Shown piece by piece: positions 5,283 through 5,933 of a stretch of DNA of 5,933 nucleotides (within the stretch, counting starts at the first letter, position 1; every line of letters starts with the position of its first letter). The stretch spans positions 1 to 5,933 of the forward strand of contig JANQKO010000010.1 in the NCBI GenBank assembly GCA_028281075.1, in the 5' to 3' direction. The notes below the pieces were generated by a model. That model searched no databases. It was not told the DNA's origin and was given only the letters and a program-made list of their open reading frames with translations. The translations under genes and the position numbers were made by a program. The DNA comes from Alphaproteobacteria bacterium (GTDB lineage Bacteria; Pseudomonadota; Alphaproteobacteria; GCA-2731375).

Positions 5283-5933
5283 CTAGCGCTGCGTGACCGA
5301 GTGGAAGCGGTCGATGCCGAGGTCCTGCCGCAGGTCCGCGCTGTCCGCCGCCTTGGCGTCCTCCAGCGGGATGCCGGTCGCGTCGGCGACACGGTCGATC
5401 GCGTTGAACAGGCCCGCGACGGCGGCCGAATCCACCAGCGCCGCGTCGCCGATCTCCCGCCGGATCCGGTCTCGCAGCCCGGCCAGCATCCGGTCGTCGT
5501 CACCGATCGCGGCCGCGGCGAAGGCCGCCAGCAGCGCGCCATGCGCGATCCCGCCGTCACCGTCGACATCGCTTATCACGGCCTGCAGGTCCAGTTCGTC
5601 ACCAGTATGAGCGCTGCTCGCACGGAGCAGCAGGGCATGACTGGTGGTTCAATAGACGCAGCCGTTCAGGGCCGAGACCCGGCCGGCGATCAGCTCGATC
5701 TGGGCATGATCGATAGCCCGGAACTCCCGGTCGAAGTCACGCATGGCGGCGCCCGGCAGGTACTGGGTCTCGACCAGGTCGAAGAACCCGCGGACCTCGT
5801 CGGGCACCAGGCTGAGGGCGCGCCGGATATGGGCGCCGGTGGTGCCGCCGTAGAGATCGGCCTCGGCCTCGCCCGCGTCCTCCGGCGCGACCCGGGGCCC
5901 CCAGGCCGGGCCCGGCCTGGCGCCGGCCGGCCG
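5283..5933 (-). CDS. AhpD/carboxymuconolactone decarboxylase-like selenoprotein with in-frame UGA (5' partial)
   Basis: The frame is open from the window edge to TAG at 5285-5283, giving 216 residues interrupted by one TGA (5651-5649), read here as selenocysteine (U). Before it: RALSLVPDEVRGFFDLVE, then FRAIDHAQIELIAGRVSALN. The core is NGCVYUTTSHALLLR, the AhpD-type C-x-x-C-x-x-x-H motif with the second Cys replaced by UGA. Using fragment numbering, E80, C92, U95 and H99 have exactly the spacing of E118, C130, C133 and H137 in mycobacterial AhpD, whose C133 is the attacking thiol. After it, HGALLAAFAAAAIGDD and AGLFNAIDRVADATGIPLED continue the same protein without another stop. The role is probably thiol/selenol peroxidase or disulfide reductase chemistry in the cytoplasm. 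The start is most likely outside the window: no good one precedes the conserved region. A short GTG-started reading of 5579-5283 is only its C-terminal part. The alternative is a TGC-to-TGA pseudogene, which the stem-loop argues against. Confidence 0.83.
5600..5646 (-). promoter_or_regulatory. Bacterial SECIS element downstream of the UGA
   Basis: In the mRNA the outer stem CACCAGT (5646-5640) pairs perfectly with ACTGGTG (5606-5600). After a one-base bulge, ATG pairs with CAT (5638-5636 with 5609-5607). An internal loop follows, then the apical stem GCTGCTC (5631-5625) with GAGCAGC (5619-5613), seven perfect pairs closed by the loop CGUGC (5624-5620). The apical loop starts after 24 bases from the UGA and has G at its second position followed by U. 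This meets the bacterial SECIS rules as I know them (loop 16-37 nt from UGA, a G in the first two loop bases). SelB carrying Sec-tRNA would bind the apical stem-loop. The element is also translated, as TTSHALLLRASSAHTGDE. Confidence 0.8.
5649..5651 (-). other. UGA codon predicted to encode selenocysteine
   Basis: The minus-strand codon between TAT (Tyr) and ACC (Thr) is TGA. It is one base from the Cys codon TGC and falls at the second Cys of a CxxC...H redox motif, the classic position for Sec in redox selenoproteins. Coding similarity continues on both sides in the same frame. Confidence 0.83.

Noticed and set aside
5544..5576. EF-hand calcium loop (DVDGDGGI) in the last gene
   Set aside because: Positions 1, 3, 5 and 8 fit, but position 12 is Ala instead of Glu/Asp, there is no second hand, and the segment lies within the AhpD-like protein.
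5283..5579. A separate 98-residue gene starting at GTG 5579
   Set aside because: It lacks a ribosome binding site and continues upstream without a break as AhpD-like sequence across the UGA. It is the C-terminal part of the selenoprotein.
1..5933. CRISPR arrays, insertion sequences or long repeats
   Set aside because: No regularly spaced repeats, transposase pattern or long terminal inverted repeats were seen on either strand.

Overview
The window looks like a stretch of chromosome from a high-GC alphaproteobacterium, possibly of the Rhodospirillales type. Evidence is the GC-rich third codon positions, the CAU tRNA sequence and a complete TRAP (DctP-DctQ-DctM) operon. The species cannot be named from the sequence.

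Layout. Positions 1-77 hold the 5' end of a minus-strand gene. A plus-strand tRNA with a CAU anticodon (187-263), probably tRNA-Ile2, has its own promoter and is followed by GC-rich hairpins. Next comes an AT-richer stretch (about 300-1030) with a minus-strand type II toxin-antitoxin pair: antitoxin 971..789, ParE/RelE toxin 792..505, overlapping by ATGA. Its promoter lies so close to the antitoxin start that the mRNA should be leaderless. Positions 1202-4221 carry a minus-strand TRAP operon in the order dctP, dctQ, dctM. It most resembles the TakP/FcbT (alpha-keto acid, mannitol/chloroaromatic) branch, and a strong hairpin separates dctP from dctQM. A 376-base gene-free gap separates it from a divergent glutathione S-transferase gene (4598-5206, plus).

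The most notable item is at the right end. The minus strand from 5933 to 5283 reads as one AhpD/carboxymuconolactone-decarboxylase-like protein, interrupted by a single in-frame TGA (5651-5649). That TGA sits exactly where the second cysteine of the CxxC redox motif belongs: C-V-Y-TGA-T-T-S-H. Directly downstream is a long stem-loop (5646-5600) with a perfect 7-bp apical stem and a G/U-containing loop at the distance expected of a bacterial SECIS element. I read this as an AhpD-like selenoprotein with a CxxU active site. Ordinary gene calling would miss it or report only a short C-terminal fragment.

How the genes relate. The TRAP genes form one uptake system, a periplasmic binding protein feeding a two-subunit sodium-driven permease. 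The GST and the selenoprotein face each other tail to tail with a 76-base gap containing an inverted repeat that may end transcription both ways. Both are thiol/selenol redox or detoxification proteins, but a shared pathway is only inference. The toxin-antitoxin pair next to the tRNA looks like an acquired insert.
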